A stretch of DNA of 64,000 bases from Sulfurimonas sp. (GTDB lineage: Bacteria > Campylobacterota > Campylobacteria > Campylobacterales > Sulfurimonadaceae): the NCBI GenBank assembly GCA_028689055.1, contig JAQTWZ010000002.1, positions 9,503 to 73,502 on the forward strand. Reading direction: 5' to 3'. The position numbers were made by a program, and so were the translations under genes. Under the pieces are notes generated by a model. It was not told the DNA's origin, searched no databases, and saw only the letters and a list, made by a program, of their open reading frames with translations. Below are positions 50,731 through 61,434 of this stretch, in pieces (within the stretch, counting starts at the first letter, position 1; each line of letters begins with the position of its first letter).

Positions 50731-52146
50731 ATGAATATCAAACTATCAAAAAAGAGTATAAGCGAACTTGAAACAGATATCTTCCTTGAGTTTGTAAATG
50801 AAAAAGATATCAAGTCACATGAGCAGGGAAAAACTCTCTCACTGGCGGGCTTTAAAGGCGAACAAGATACGCTGTGTTTTTTACATGAGCAAGCTCTTCT
50901 TGTTTGCGGCGTAGAGAGTGATACAAATGATGATCTTAGAAGTGCCGCTACAATCGCCATCAAAGCACTCAAAGCATCCAACTATAAAAGTGTTAAAGTG
51001 CTTTGCGAATCAACTACTCTCATCAGTGGTCTTGTAGAAGGTTTTGTTCTAGGCGGTTACGAATATACAAAATACAAATCCGAACCAAAAAAAGCTCCAC
51101 TCAAAAAGATAAGTATCTCGTGTGGTGAAGCAGATTTTGCCACGATGCAAAAAACATTTGATGAGGCGATTATCATAGCAAACGCAACAAATTTTACGCG
51201 TGATATCGTCAATGAAATTCCCGAAGATCTCAACCCTCCATCTTTTGCAAAACTTGCAAAAGAGCTTGCAAAAACAAATCACCTCGAATGTGAAGTTCTG
51301 GGTGAAAAAGAGCTTGATGCCCAAAATATGCACTCAATGCTCGCTGTCGGACGTGCTTCAAGACATGAGAGCCAGCTTATCCACATGAGCTACAAACCAA
51401 AAAATGCAAAAAAAATCATCTCTCTTGTGGGCAAAGGTCTTACTTACGATAGCGGTGGACTCAGCCTCAAAGCAGCAACTTCTATGGTCACTATGAAGAT
51501 GGACAAAGCGGGAGGATGTGCTGTTCTTGGAATGATGAAGGCGGCAAGTGAACTCAAACTCGATATCGAAATTCATGCCTTTATCGGAGCAGTTGAAAAC
51601 ATGATAGGCGGTGATGCATACAAACCTGATGATGTTTTAGTTGCAAGAAGCGGTACAACCATCGAAGTAAGAAATACCGATGCGGAAGGTCGCCTTGTTT
51701 TAGCTGATGTGCTTGATTATGCGCAAGACAAAGTAAAAGCGGACTATCTTTTTGATTTCGCGACACTTACAGGTGCATGTATGGTTGCACTCGGTCAATA
51801 CACAACAGGTGTCATGGGGCATTCAAACGCTCTCAAACACACAATCTTTGAGGCAGCAAACAATTCAGGAGAACTTGTCGGTTCTCTTCCTTTTAACAAA
51901 CATCTCAAAAAACTTCTCAAAAGCGAGATTGCAGATATTTCCAACACCTCGTCAAAACCTTATGGCGGCGCGATAACTGCAGGGCTTTTTTTGGATAAAT
52001 TTATCAAAGAAGAGAACAAAGAAAAATGGCTGCACTTCGACATCGCAGGTTCTGCTTATACAGAGACTCCTTGGGATTGTAATGTGTATGGCGCGACGGG
52101 TGCGGCAGTGCGTATGATAAGTGACTTTTTGAAAAATATTAAATAA
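50731..52146 (+). CDS. pepA: Leucyl aminopeptidase
   Basis: GKGLTYDSGGLSLK; NTDAEGRLVLADVLDYA. Confidence 0.95.
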   Translation: MNIKLSKKSISELETDIFLEFVNEKDIKSHEQGKTLSLAGFKGEQDTLCFLHEQALLVCGVESDTNDDLRSAATIAIKALKASNYKSVKVLCESTTLISGLVEGFVLGGYEYTKYKSEPKKAPLKKISISCGEADFATMQKTFDEAIIIANATNFTRDIVNEIPEDLNPPSFAKLAKELAKTNHLECEVLGEKELDAQNMHSMLAVGRASRHESQLIHMSYKPKNAKKIISLVGKGLTYDSGGLSLKAATSMVTMKMDKAGGCAVLGMMKAASELKLDIEIHAFIGAVENMIGGDAYKPDDVLVARSGTTIEVRNTDAEGRLVLADVLDYAQDKVKADYLFDFATLTGACMVALGQYTTGVMGHSNALKHTIFEAANNSGELVGSLPFNKHLKKLLKSEIADISNTSSKPYGGAITAGLFLDKFIKEENKEKWLHFDIAGSAYTETPWDCNVYGATGAAVRMISDFLKNIK

Positions 52147-52151
52147 TCTTT

Positions 52152-52616
52152 ATGCTCAGTAAAAACAATCGTATCAAACTTCTAGGACTCCTTCTCCTCC
52201 TAGGGTTTGCACTTTTAAACTATCTTACAAGCACTTCTCAGCCTTCTACAACACACCAACCTTCTCAGACTAATGAACGCTTAGCGCAAAGCCCTGTTGC
52301 AGAAGCATATAAACGCAAACAAAGCAATATTCAGGTTGAAGACTCCGGTGAAGTAATACGCATACTCAAAGATGATACACAAGGGCACAAACATCAAAAA
52401 TTTCTCTTGCGTTTAGTTTCAGGAGAGACGATTCTTATCGCTCACAATATCGACCTTGCACCTCGTATAGAAAATCTCTCTATCGGTGACAGTATTGCGT
52501 TTTATGGCGAATATGAATACAATCCAAAAGGCGGTGTTGTCCATTGGACGCATCATGACCCCAAAAAGCGTCACATAGACGGTTGGCTCAAACATCAAAA
52601 TAGACTCTACCAATAA
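52152..52616 (+). CDS. DUF3465-like protein
   Basis: HKHQKFLLRLVSGETILIAHNIDLAPRI...GVVHWTHHDPKKRHIDGWLKHQ. Confidence 0.7.
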   Translation: MLSKNNRIKLLGLLLLLGFALLNYLTSTSQPSTTHQPSQTNERLAQSPVAEAYKRKQSNIQVEDSGEVIRILKDDTQGHKHQKFLLRLVSGETILIAHNIDLAPRIENLSIGDSIAFYGEYEYNPKGGVVHWTHHDPKKRHIDGWLKHQNRLYQ

Positions 52617-52636
52617 GTTACGCACACTTATAAAAA
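52617..52636. repeat. Possible terminal fragment of the structured repeat
   Basis: TTACGCACACTTATAAAAA matches the inverted copy-1 tail TTACGCACTTTTATAAAAA at 17/19, immediately after a stop codon. Confidence 0.4.
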
Positions 52637-52695
52637 CTCCAAGCTACTTTTGGCTATGATTGCATCTAAATTTTGAAGCAATATAAAGGGTAAAT

Positions 52696-53796
52696 ATGGG
52701 TTTAGCAATAGGTCTAGTCGGACTTCCAAACGTAGGTAAATCAACAACTTTCAACGCACTCACAAAAGCACAAAACGCAGAAGCGGCAAACTATCCATTT
52801 TGTACCATAGAACCAAACAAAGCAATCGTTCCGGTTCCGGATAAAAGATTAAACGCACTTGCAAAAATCGTAAATCCAGAGAGAATCCAATACTCTACAC
52901 TTGATTTCGTCGATATCGCAGGTCTTGTAAAGGGTGCAAGTAAAGGCGAAGGTCTTGGCAATAAATTTTTATCCAATATCCGTGAAACAGAAGTTATCCT
53001 TCAAATCGTTCGTTGTTTTGATGATGATAACATTGTACACAACGAAGGAAACATCGATCCGCTTCGTGATGTCGATATTATCGAAGGTGAACTTATCTTA
53101 GCCGACATCGAAGTGCTTGCCAATCGTATAGAGAGACTCAAAAAACAGGCTAAAACAGACAAAACTGCAAAAATTATGCTTGAACTTGGTGAAGAGCTTT
53201 TAGAGTTTTTAGGCGATGGAAATCTTGCAATAAACTTTTCCAACAACCAAAGTGATGAGTTTAAATTGCTCATGCAAGAAACAAGATTACTTACAAACAA
53301 AGAGATCATGTATGGTGCAAATGTTGATGAAGACGGATTGCTAGAAGACAATGCTTATGTTGTAGCACTCAAAGAACATGCGGCAAAAAATAACTGTGAA
53401 ATCATCAAACTTTGTGCAAAAATAGAAGAAGAGCTCATCGGTCTCACAGAAGAAGAGGCAAATGAATTTTTGACAGATTTGGGTGTTGAAGAGTCTGGAC
53501 TTGAGCAGATTATCCACAAAGGTTTTGACAAACTTGGTCTCATGAGCTACTTCACAGCCGGTGTCAAAGAAGTCCGTGCATGGACTATCCGTAAAAACAC
53601 GACCGCTCCACGTGCAGCATCTGTCATACACAATGACTTTGAAAAAGGTTTTATCCGTGCAGAAGTAATCGCTTACAACGATTTCGTAGAACTCGGCGGT
53701 GAAGCAAAAGCAAAAGAAGCAGGCAAAATGAGACTTGAAGGAAAAGAGTATATTGTGCAAGATGGTGATATCATGCACTTTAGATTCAATCTTTAA
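52696..53796 (+). CDS. ychF: Redox-regulated ATPase YchF
   Basis: GLVGLPNVGKSTTFNALT; DIAGLVKGASKGEGLGNKFL. Confidence 0.97.
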   Translation: MGLAIGLVGLPNVGKSTTFNALTKAQNAEAANYPFCTIEPNKAIVPVPDKRLNALAKIVNPERIQYSTLDFVDIAGLVKGASKGEGLGNKFLSNIRETEVILQIVRCFDDDNIVHNEGNIDPLRDVDIIEGELILADIEVLANRIERLKKQAKTDKTAKIMLELGEELLEFLGDGNLAINFSNNQSDEFKLLMQETRLLTNKEIMYGANVDEDGLLEDNAYVVALKEHAAKNNCEIIKLCAKIEEELIGLTEEEANEFLTDLGVEESGLEQIIHKGFDKLGLMSYFTAGVKEVRAWTIRKNTTAPRAASVIHNDFEKGFIRAEVIAYNDFVELGGEAKAKEAGKMRLEGKEYIVQDGDIMHFRFNL

Positions 53797-53826
53797 GAAA
53801 TTTTTGAAGATATCAGAGAGATCAAA

Positions 53827-54426
53827 ATGAAGTTAGCATATGCTGGACCGAAACCTATTATTTCACACACAGGTGTTGCATTTGATAAAAATAAGGAAGA
53901 TAAGTACAGTTATCTGAGTGCCCTCGTTAAACTTTTAAACGCCCTAAACCATGAATATCTTGAAAATAAGACTTATATCTGCGACACTGATGTTCATGAT
54001 TTAAGCGCTGATGAAATTTATAGAGAACTCAAAAAATATTGCGAAACTCTCGATGAAGTCATCCAATCTGAAAATCATTACATTGAAGCCCAAATCGACC
54101 ATGATTTACACAGAGCGGACGAAAACAGAGTGCTCAATGAAGCAGAGAAAGAAGTTTTCCATAATAACATCGCTCTTATGCATGACTATAAGATACAAAG
54201 ATCTATCAACAAAAGCGTCTATTATTGCGCTATTCATGCTTTAGCTCGGATTATTGAAAGAGAAAGAATAGAGCATATTACCGTACCGATGTTGATGAAA
54301 TATACTCATATTTTACACTCTGTTCAGGGCGTACTTCAAACAGAAAAAAGACCACTTGATAGTGATCTTATTATTTTTGAAGAAGATGATAAACTTTTTA
54401 CGAAACTGCAGATACGTTATATCTGA
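53827..54426 (+). CDS. Hypothetical protein
   Basis: 199-aa ORF with plausible start; no recognised motif. Confidence 0.6.
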   Translation: MKLAYAGPKPIISHTGVAFDKNKEDKYSYLSALVKLLNALNHEYLENKTYICDTDVHDLSADEIYRELKKYCETLDEVIQSENHYIEAQIDHDLHRADENRVLNEAEKEVFHNNIALMHDYKIQRSINKSVYYCAIHALARIIERERIEHITVPMLMKYTHILHSVQGVLQTEKRPLDSDLIIFEEDDKLFTKLQIRYI

Positions 54427-55241
54427 AGTTTTGCTATTACATCTCCAAATCTCACATGTTCTCCTGCGTTTACAGATAGCTCTAGCATATCTTTTTGCGC
54501 CAAAACAACTATCGTAGAACCCATTTCAAAACATCCAAAATCTGTCCCTTTATCAAGATAAAGATTTTCAAATGTATATGCGTTTGGTCTCGTAGCTTCA
54601 GCGTTTGTCTGGATACGTTTCTCAAAATTCACCTGCATCACACCAACATTTAAAGCACTCACGAGTATCATATAAAATCTTTGTTTTGCACTTGTCTCAC
54701 AGAGTAAAACAACACGTTCGTTTTCTATAAAAAGGTTGATTCTTTTTTTGAGTGAAGGAACATTTACCGGATAAAACTTCCCTGGAATATGCACCGCTTT
54801 TAAAACTTTTGTATTTGTAGGTATATGATAACGGTGATAATCTTTTGGAGAGAGATAAAAATTTATAAAAGTTCCATCACTTATGATACTCTTTTCATCT
54901 AAATCAAATTCAGATCCCAAAAGCTCCTCACATTTATAACGCATCCCTTTGATTTGCAGTGCATAATCCTTTTGGATATTGCCACACTCAGAGATAAAAG
55001 AATCACACGGAGAGATAAAATCTTCTGCTGCAAGAGAGTAGATTCGCTCTTCTTTGAGTTTTCTAGTAAAGAGTGCGTTGAGGCTTTTATATGTACTTGG
55101 TGAGTGAAATTCGCTCATGTCAAGTCCCATCAAAGAGACATAAGTCCCATTGACGATTTTTTGAAACCACGTCGGAAATTTTTTAGAAGCAAATTTCCCA
55201 AAAGTTTGTGAAATAGCTGATGTTATATGTCTTTTTTCCAT
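54417..55241 (-). CDS. psd: Phosphatidylserine decarboxylase
   Basis: DFISPCDSFISECG; LSPKDYHRYHIP; FEMGSTIVVL (GS(T/S) pyruvoyl site). Confidence 0.93.
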   Translation of the reverse strand: MEKRHITSAISQTFGKFASKKFPTWFQKIVNGTYVSLMGLDMSEFHSPSTYKSLNALFTRKLKEERIYSLAAEDFISPCDSFISECGNIQKDYALQIKGMRYKCEELLGSEFDLDEKSIISDGTFINFYLSPKDYHRYHIPTNTKVLKAVHIPGKFYPVNVPSLKKRINLFIENERVVLLCETSAKQRFYMILVSALNVGVMQVNFEKRIQTNAEATRPNAYTFENLYLDKGTDFGCFEMGSTIVVLAQKDMLELSVNAGEHVRFGDVIAKLQI

Positions 55242-55257
55242 TTGTATCCTTTGTATG

Positions 55258-56334
55258 TCAATCTGTAATCTTGCGTTTTGCTATCTCTTCAATGAGCACC
55301 GTTGCATAAGAGCCTTTTGGAAGTGTAAAGTTCATCTCATATTGTGCATCCATAGAAAGATATCGTCCCTCTACCTGCGTTGCATAGACCCACGCATATC
55401 TTCTCGCACCGTCTTCATTGATCTCTGAGTTAAAATCTTTTTCTATCTCTCCGGCAATTCCCGTTGAAGTTTTCACTTTTTTACCACAAAGCAAACCTGT
55501 TACGGAGATATCGCGTTTGTCAAATCTCTCCAAATCATGTTCAGTTCCATCATAATCAAAGAGTCTTCCATACGGATAATGTTCCATAATATCCCCAGAT
55601 ATCAGCTTAAATGGGTGTTTTTGTGCTTGCATTTTACTCACTTCATCATTTGGAAAATTCAAAATAGATTCAAGTTCTTTGGCGCTGAAACTACTCACAA
55701 GAGAGTTTATCTCAAGACGACGGCTGAGCCAAAGATTGAAGAGATGACTTTGATAAGCAGAGATGAGAAGTTTTTTTATCTTCGGATTTCTCTCTTTTTT
55801 CTCACCTTTTGCTATCTGCTCACCCAAAATATGGTTATCTCCGTCATTGCCGAAACGTTGGTATCCAAAATAGTTCGGCATACCAAATTCAGATATATTT
55901 TTGAGTGCTTCATCTATTTTTTTTGCAGATGTAGGGTTCACTTTTTTGAGTTTGATATAAAATCTATTTCCTTGAAGATGTCCTATTCGTATTTTATTAT
56001 TATGATACGCTTTGGAGAGTATTTTGATACTTTCATGTTCAAACTTATCTAAGGCTTCTTCATGTTTTCTATGCAAAGAGATATACTGTTTTGTCATCGC
56101 ATGTTTATCTTTGAGACCTGCATACCCTATCTCTTTTTGCTGTATGCCAAGATATTTTGCAAGAGTACTTACAAGTTCTAAAGTCGATAAACTCTTTTTT
56201 CTTACAAAAAGGATGAGATGCTCACCCTCACCTGAGAACTCATAAAGCGGTATCTCTTCAACCACGAAATCTCTTGGAGTTTGTCTAAAATGAAAATCAA
56301 TACTCGCATGAGCGAGAGAATAAAATCTGTCCAT
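55258..56334 (-). CDS. truD: tRNA pseudouridine synthase D
   Basis: IGYAGLKDKHAMTKQYISL; GMPNYFGYQRFG; start placed at MDRFYSL. Confidence 0.93.
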   Translation of the reverse strand: MDRFYSLAHASIDFHFRQTPRDFVVEEIPLYEFSGEGEHLILFVRKKSLSTLELVSTLAKYLGIQQKEIGYAGLKDKHAMTKQYISLHRKHEEALDKFEHESIKILSKAYHNNKIRIGHLQGNRFYIKLKKVNPTSAKKIDEALKNISEFGMPNYFGYQRFGNDGDNHILGEQIAKGEKKERNPKIKKLLISAYQSHLFNLWLSRRLEINSLVSSFSAKELESILNFPNDEVSKMQAQKHPFKLISGDIMEHYPYGRLFDYDGTEHDLERFDKRDISVTGLLCGKKVKTSTGIAGEIEKDFNSEINEDGARRYAWVYATQVEGRYLSMDAQYEMNFTLPKGSYATVLIEEIAKRKITD

Positions 56335-56345
56335 ATTTTGCCTTT

Positions 56346-57167
56346 TTAAAAATGATGCGATTTGCATCTGTTTGTATATTTTATTCTCGCCGATTTGGCA
56401 AAAATATTGAGCTTCACCCTACTCTGTGCAGCACGCCTAAGAAGTGTTTTTTTTTCTCTTTTATCAAACGCAACCAACATCTCATACTCTTCTCCGCTGC
56501 AACCGAGTGTTTTTTCTATTTTTTTAAAAAATTTAAAGCCAATCTTGTTTACATCGGAGAGTTTTTTCAAGTCACTAAAAAGTCCATCAGAGATATCCAT
56601 ACCCGAACTCAAAAATCTACTTGCGTTTTGTATAAACTTTTGTCTTAGCGTGATATCTACAAATTTTGATTGTTTGTGGATAGTTCCTAAATTTGATAAC
56701 TTTCTCAGATCCTTTATCGAACGACCCAAAATGCCCGTATATGCCAAAAGATAATTTTTTCTAAGAGCGCTTCTAAGCAAAGGTTTTTTAACTTTTGAAA
56801 TTATAGTGATCGTTATATCAAGTTTTGTATTACTAATCGTATCACCACCGATAATCTCTATGCCATAAAGAGCGGCACTCTCTTGAAAACCTCTCGCAAG
56901 AGCACGCATTTGTTCTTTTGTTATACTCTTTGGCATAGCGACACTCAAAAGTGCATACAGCGGTTTCGCATTCATCGCTATTGCATCTGAAATATTCACA
57001 AGCATCGATTTTTTTGCAATCTGATAATGTGTCATCCATTTTGTCTTAAAGTGGACATTTTCAAAAAACGCATCTTTTGAATATACAAAATCCCCAACAA
57101 CCGCGCCGTCATCTCCGATACGATTACTATTAAATTGTGCGATAAAATAATTTTCTAAATTCATCAA
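56346..57167 (-). CDS. thiL: Thiamine-monophosphate kinase (diverged)
   Basis: IGDDGAVV, NISDAIAMNAKPLYALLSVAMP, GGDTISN, SSGMDISDGLFSDL. Confidence 0.85.
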   Translation of the reverse strand: MMNLENYFIAQFNSNRIGDDGAVVGDFVYSKDAFFENVHFKTKWMTHYQIAKKSMLVNISDAIAMNAKPLYALLSVAMPKSITKEQMRALARGFQESAALYGIEIIGGDTISNTKLDITITIISKVKKPLLRSALRKNYLLAYTGILGRSIKDLRKLSNLGTIHKQSKFVDITLRQKFIQNASRFLSSGMDISDGLFSDLKKLSDVNKIGFKFFKKIEKTLGCSGEEYEMLVAFDKREKKTLLRRAAQSRVKLNIFAKSARIKYTNRCKSHHF

Positions 57168-57343
57168 ATTTCTTAACTTTAATTTTTCTTAATTGATATA
57201 GTAGTAATGGATTATATCATTTATTAAGAAAATATAATAAAACACTCTACCGCAAAAATATTAAACACCTCAATGTTATTTAATCATTTTTTTGTAGAAA
57301 CTTTTATGAGCACAAAACAAGTAGAGAAATAGTCTAAAAAACC

Positions 57344-58423
57344 TTATAACTCTTTTTTGTATTCCAAATCACCTGCTACAGCTTCTTTGTCATTGATAAT
57401 TTTTTCTATCTGCTGTTTGACTTTGTCATAGCGATACTGCTCTTTAAAGCCGATAACTCTGCCTCCGGCTGCGTTTGGATGTCCGCCGCCGTTTGCCCAC
57501 TCTTTGGAGATCTGCGAGACACTTACTTGATTGTTCGCACGAAGACTCATCGCACCTCTGTAGCTTACATCAACAATAAAATCATACTCAGGAAACGCAA
57601 GTAAAAAGCCGTTACCGATGATAGAAGTATTACCGATGCCATAGCTGAGATAACCGCGGTATCCTTTGTAGTAAATAGTGTTTTTGTCTCTTTGCGTGCC
57701 AAGAAGTTCTACGATGTATTTTGTCGCCAAATTATCAAGAGTATCATTTCTATCTACACGAAAAAACTCTTTTTTGAGTGTATGGATTTTATCATCAAGA
57801 AGGATGTGTGCATCTAGCTCATGTATAAGTTCAGAAGCTTTATGCAATAAAGATATTTTGTATGCATTGTCTTCATTAGGGAACATAACACGGTTGAGTT
57901 CGCGTGTTTCTGTCACAAGTCGCATACAAACTTTTCCGTATTCAAAGTTTTCAACTTCTTCTTGTTTCCACAAATCGACTGCGTTTACGACATCCACATA
58001 TTTACTCATCCAGAGAGGTTCGTTCAGTTCCCAGTTTTCTTTGACATAATCATAGGTTATCTTCGTCGCAGAGCGGCTTGTATCGAGGTTGTACCAAGCA
58101 TATTTTTTTGCACTCTCTTCACCGCTTCCATGATGGTCTAGGAGTAGAAGTTTGACATCTTTGTTAGAGTCGTTGAACATATGGACTTTGTTGTGTATCC
58201 ATTTTGATTCATCAGCGCTTAGATTTAGATCTGTTACAAGGATGAGAGCAGGGCTTTTGTCATCTGCAATCGCTTCGACAATCATATCAAGCTTTTGTTT
58301 GACTTCTTCGCCATAATTTGCATTATAGTTTTTGATCTCATAGGGAGTATATTTCATAATCAATTGACAACTATAACCATCTAAATCAATATGAGAAAGA
58401 TGATAGATTTTTCTGTTTTTCAT
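57344..58423 (-). CDS. DHH-family phosphoesterase
   Basis: SHIDLDGYSCQ, LLLDHHGSG, GGHPNAAGGR. Confidence 0.85.
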   Translation of the reverse strand: MKNRKIYHLSHIDLDGYSCQLIMKYTPYEIKNYNANYGEEVKQKLDMIVEAIADDKSPALILVTDLNLSADESKWIHNKVHMFNDSNKDVKLLLLDHHGSGEESAKKYAWYNLDTSRSATKITYDYVKENWELNEPLWMSKYVDVVNAVDLWKQEEVENFEYGKVCMRLVTETRELNRVMFPNEDNAYKISLLHKASELIHELDAHILLDDKIHTLKKEFFRVDRNDTLDNLATKYIVELLGTQRDKNTIYYKGYRGYLSYGIGNTSIIGNGFLLAFPEYDFIVDVSYRGAMSLRANNQVSVSQISKEWANGGGHPNAAGGRVIGFKEQYRYDKVKQQIEKIINDKEAVAGDLEYKKEL

Positions 58424-58437
58424 TTTTTTCCTTGTTT

Positions 58438-60606
58438 TTATTTAACTGTTATCGAACCCATAACTTCAAAAGTCGCACTCGAATCTATCTCTGCATGTGA
58501 AAGTGTAACAACATCCAAAGAGAAACGCTCAAAAATCTCTGCCACACCACGTCTAATCTGCGGATCGACAATGATAACGACCGGAGAGACTCCTTTTTGC
58601 AGGAGTTCCGCAGCTTTTGCACTTGTGGCCTGTATGAGGGCATTTATCTCACCTACGTTGAGATTTAAACTGCGTACACCGTCTTGTTCACGAGATTTTT
58701 CAAGCATCATTTGCTCAGAATTTGTGTCAAAAGTGAGCAGTCTGATAACGCCGTCATCGCTTGAGTACATCTGTGTGATGATACGTGAGAGTTTTGAGCG
58801 GACCTGCTCGGTGATAAGCTCCACATTTTTAGTGTATTCGGCGATGTCGGCCGTAGTTTCAAGGATGGTTAGCATATCTTTAAGAGGGATTTTTTCATGT
58901 AAAAGTGCTTTAAATATTCTTTGAATAAGTCCGATTGAAGCCACTTTGAGTACATCATCCACGATAACCGGAAAATCATTTTTGATTTTATTGATAAGGG
59001 ATTGTACTTCTTGGCGTGTGAGAAGATCTTCTGCGTTGCGTTTGACGAGTTCGCTCATGTGCGTTGAGATGACGGTCGCAGGATCTACAACCGTATAGCC
59101 GTTGATGATAGCATCTTCTTTTTGATCCGCCGTTATCCACATAGCATCAAGTCCAAACGCAGGTTCTTTTGTTTTTTCACCCGTAATTTCACCCGTAGCC
59201 ATCCCGCTGTCCATAGCTAAAAATTTATCAGGAACGATTTTGCCCTCGCCTATAGAGATACCTTTGAGAAGTATCTGATACTGTTGTGGTTGGAGGTGCA
59301 GGTTGTCACGGATACGCACTTGTGGCATCAAAAAACCATAATCTGAGGCGATTTTACGTCGCATAGAACGGATGCGCTCAAGTAAGTCACCACCCTGAGA
59401 ACTATCCGCTAAGCGGATAAGCTGATAACCGAGAGTGAGTTCAAGCATCTCAACTTTGAGGATATCTTCAAGTGCCGCTTCTTCTTCTTTGGCAATCTCT
59501 TCGTTGCTTTTTTTCGGGCGTGTTGCAGCGTGTTCTTTTGCTTGTTCTTCTTTTGTTTTTTGGTTTATAATCTTGCCTACATCCAAAATAGTAAGCTCAC
59601 CTCGTTGGTATTTATAAATAGACCAACCCAAAAGAGCAAACATAATACCTACAAATCCCATGGAAGCCGTAGGAAGCCCCGGAACAAGAGCGAACAAAAT
59701 CATAATAAAGCCGACAATCATCATGATTTTTGCATTTCCCATCATTTGATTGATGGTTCCCTCTGCAAAATTGTCTCCATCACTAGAACTTCGGGTGATC
59801 ATGATACCTGTGGCGGTGGAGATGATAAGTGCGGGGATTTGCCCCACAAGACCATCACCAATAGTCAAAAGTGTAAATGTCGATGCACTGTCACTTACGC
59901 TCATGTCATGCTGGAAAACACCGATAAGAAAACCGCCGATGATATTGATAAGCGTAATGATGATACCGGCAACTGCGTCTCCCTTTACAAACTTACTAGA
60001 ACCGTCCATAGCTCCGTAAAAGTTTGCATCTTGAAGGATTTCTGCCCGTCTTGCTTTTGCTTGTGCATCATCGATCAGACCTGCGTTTAGGTCGGCATCG
60101 ACCGCCATTTGTTTTCCCGGCATTGAGTCGAGCACAAAACGCGCCGCAACTTCTGCAACCCTTGTCGAACCTTTGGTGATGACCATAAAGTTGATAAGAA
60201 CAAGGATGGAGAATATGATAATACCGATAACAAAGTTCCCACCCACGACAAAATTACCAAAACTGGTGATGATATCACTCATCGCGGCTTCACCTTCATG
60301 TCCATGACTAAGTATCATTCTTGTTGTTGCGATATTGAGTGCAAGTCTGAAGAGTGTGAGAATGAGTATAAGTGTTGGAAATGTGGTTAAATCCGTAGGT
60401 TTTGGCACATACAGTGAAATAAGCAAAACTAAAACAGCCAAAGCAATAGAGACGGTCAAAAGCACATCAAGAAGTCCTGATGGAAGAGGTACGATGATGA
60501 TGGCAAGAATCGCCATAACAAAAATGACGACACTCAGATCTCTTTGTCCGAGAAGGAAGTTGAGACTTGTCCCTATTTGTTGTTTAAGTGTGAGCTTTTT
60601 TGCCAA
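58438..60606 (-). CDS. flhA: Flagellar biosynthesis protein FlhA
   Basis: FPTLILILTLFRLALNIATTRMIL; RVAEVAARFVLDSMPGKQMAVDADLNAG; KDLLTRQEVQ-like C-terminus. Confidence 0.96.
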   Translation of the reverse strand: MAKKLTLKQQIGTSLNFLLGQRDLSVVIFVMAILAIIIVPLPSGLLDVLLTVSIALAVLVLLISLYVPKPTDLTTFPTLILILTLFRLALNIATTRMILSHGHEGEAAMSDIITSFGNFVVGGNFVIGIIIFSILVLINFMVITKGSTRVAEVAARFVLDSMPGKQMAVDADLNAGLIDDAQAKARRAEILQDANFYGAMDGSSKFVKGDAVAGIIITLINIIGGFLIGVFQHDMSVSDSASTFTLLTIGDGLVGQIPALIISTATGIMITRSSSDGDNFAEGTINQMMGNAKIMMIVGFIMILFALVPGLPTASMGFVGIMFALLGWSIYKYQRGELTILDVGKIINQKTKEEQAKEHAATRPKKSNEEIAKEEEAALEDILKVEMLELTLGYQLIRLADSSQGGDLLERIRSMRRKIASDYGFLMPQVRIRDNLHLQPQQYQILLKGISIGEGKIVPDKFLAMDSGMATGEITGEKTKEPAFGLDAMWITADQKEDAIINGYTVVDPATVISTHMSELVKRNAEDLLTRQEVQSLINKIKNDFPVIVDDVLKVASIGLIQRIFKALLHEKIPLKDMLTILETTADIAEYTKNVELITEQVRSKLSRIITQMYSSDDGVIRLLTFDTNSEQMMLEKSREQDGVRSLNLNVGEINALIQATSAKAAELLQKGVSPVVIIVDPQIRRGVAEIFERFSLDVVTLSHAEIDSSATFEVMGSITVK

Positions 60607-60609
60607 GTC

Positions 60610-61014
60610 TTAATCTTCTAAAATATCAGCTAAGGTGAGATTAGCTAAAAAAGAATCGATTTTGCGCTGCAGTTTGTTTAGAAAAGGCCAGATAGAGCAG
60701 ATATCTGCTTTCTCAGAAGGACAGTTTTTCGTTGAAGGCGCACAATCAAAAACTGCAGGAGCTTTGCCTTCTACAGCAGACATCACATCGAGCATATTGA
60801 TCTCTTTTGGATCTTTTGCCAGAGTAAAACCGCCATTAACACCTTTGTAAGATTTTAGGATGTCGTTTTTGGCAAGTGCTTGCAATATCTTTGCTAGAAA
60901 ACTTTTGGAGATAGAAAGTTCACGTGATAAGGTATCACTATCCATAGGAGATGAAGCTTTAGCGAGTACTATAAGGGATAAAATTGCATATTCACTGGCT
61001 CTTGTTATTAGCAT
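60610..61014 (-). CDS. Rrf2-family transcriptional regulator
   Basis: MLITRASEYAILSLIVLAK; SKSFLAKILQALAKNDILKSYKGVNGGFTLAK; three C-terminal Cys. Confidence 0.88.
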   Translation of the reverse strand: MLITRASEYAILSLIVLAKASSPMDSDTLSRELSISKSFLAKILQALAKNDILKSYKGVNGGFTLAKDPKEINMLDVMSAVEGKAPAVFDCAPSTKNCPSEKADICSIWPFLNKLQRKIDSFLANLTLADILED

Positions 61015-61062
61015 AAGTTACTTTTCTGATTTAAATTTGATTCTGATTATATCTAAAGAAGT

Positions 61063-61343
61063 TAAAAAACTCATCTAAACACAACCAATAGCTGATTCAT
61101 CCAAAAAGGTAACATAGTTTTTTATTGTACCACTCATCATGCGAATAGCTTGGGGGAAATTAATATATTTTTCTCCTCTGAGCATATTTATTGTAACGTT
61201 TGTACTAAAAAAATTCTAGGAGCATTACAAGTACGAATCAAGGATGCAGCTTCACTAAATGTGACATCTTTGACATAGTGCATATTCGCAACACTCCAAT
61301 GAGTCGGATGCCTTTGTATGAATCTCTCTTGAGATAGACACTT
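61063..61343 (-). pseudogene. ISAs1-like transposase C-terminal remnant (frameshifted)
   Basis: Minus-strand CLSQERFIQRHPTHWSVANMHYVKDVTFSEAASLIRTCNAP, then +1 frame INMLRGEKYINFPQAIRMMSGTIKNYVTFLDES; fits RxHWxIENxLHxxxDVxFxEDxxxIRxxNAP. Confidence 0.6.
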
Positions 61344-61390
61344 GTTATAGCCCTTCCCCCCCTTTTTTTCTCATTCCTATATGCTATAAT
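61344..61390. other. Type II CRISPR-repeat or anti-repeat-like sequence (degenerate)
   Basis: GTTATAGC...TTTCTCATT...GCTATAAT with near-inverted termini, resembling the GTTGTAGC..TTTCTCATTTCG..GCTACAAT II-C repeat pattern; interrupted by C7T7. Confidence 0.35.
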
Positions 61391-61434
61391 GCGACTCTAA
61401 AAACCCTTCTGGAGCGTAATTGTCTGGGATATTT

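Noticed and set aside
53341-53778. 145-aa minus-strand Cys/Phe-rich ORF
   Set aside because: Antisense shadow of ychF.
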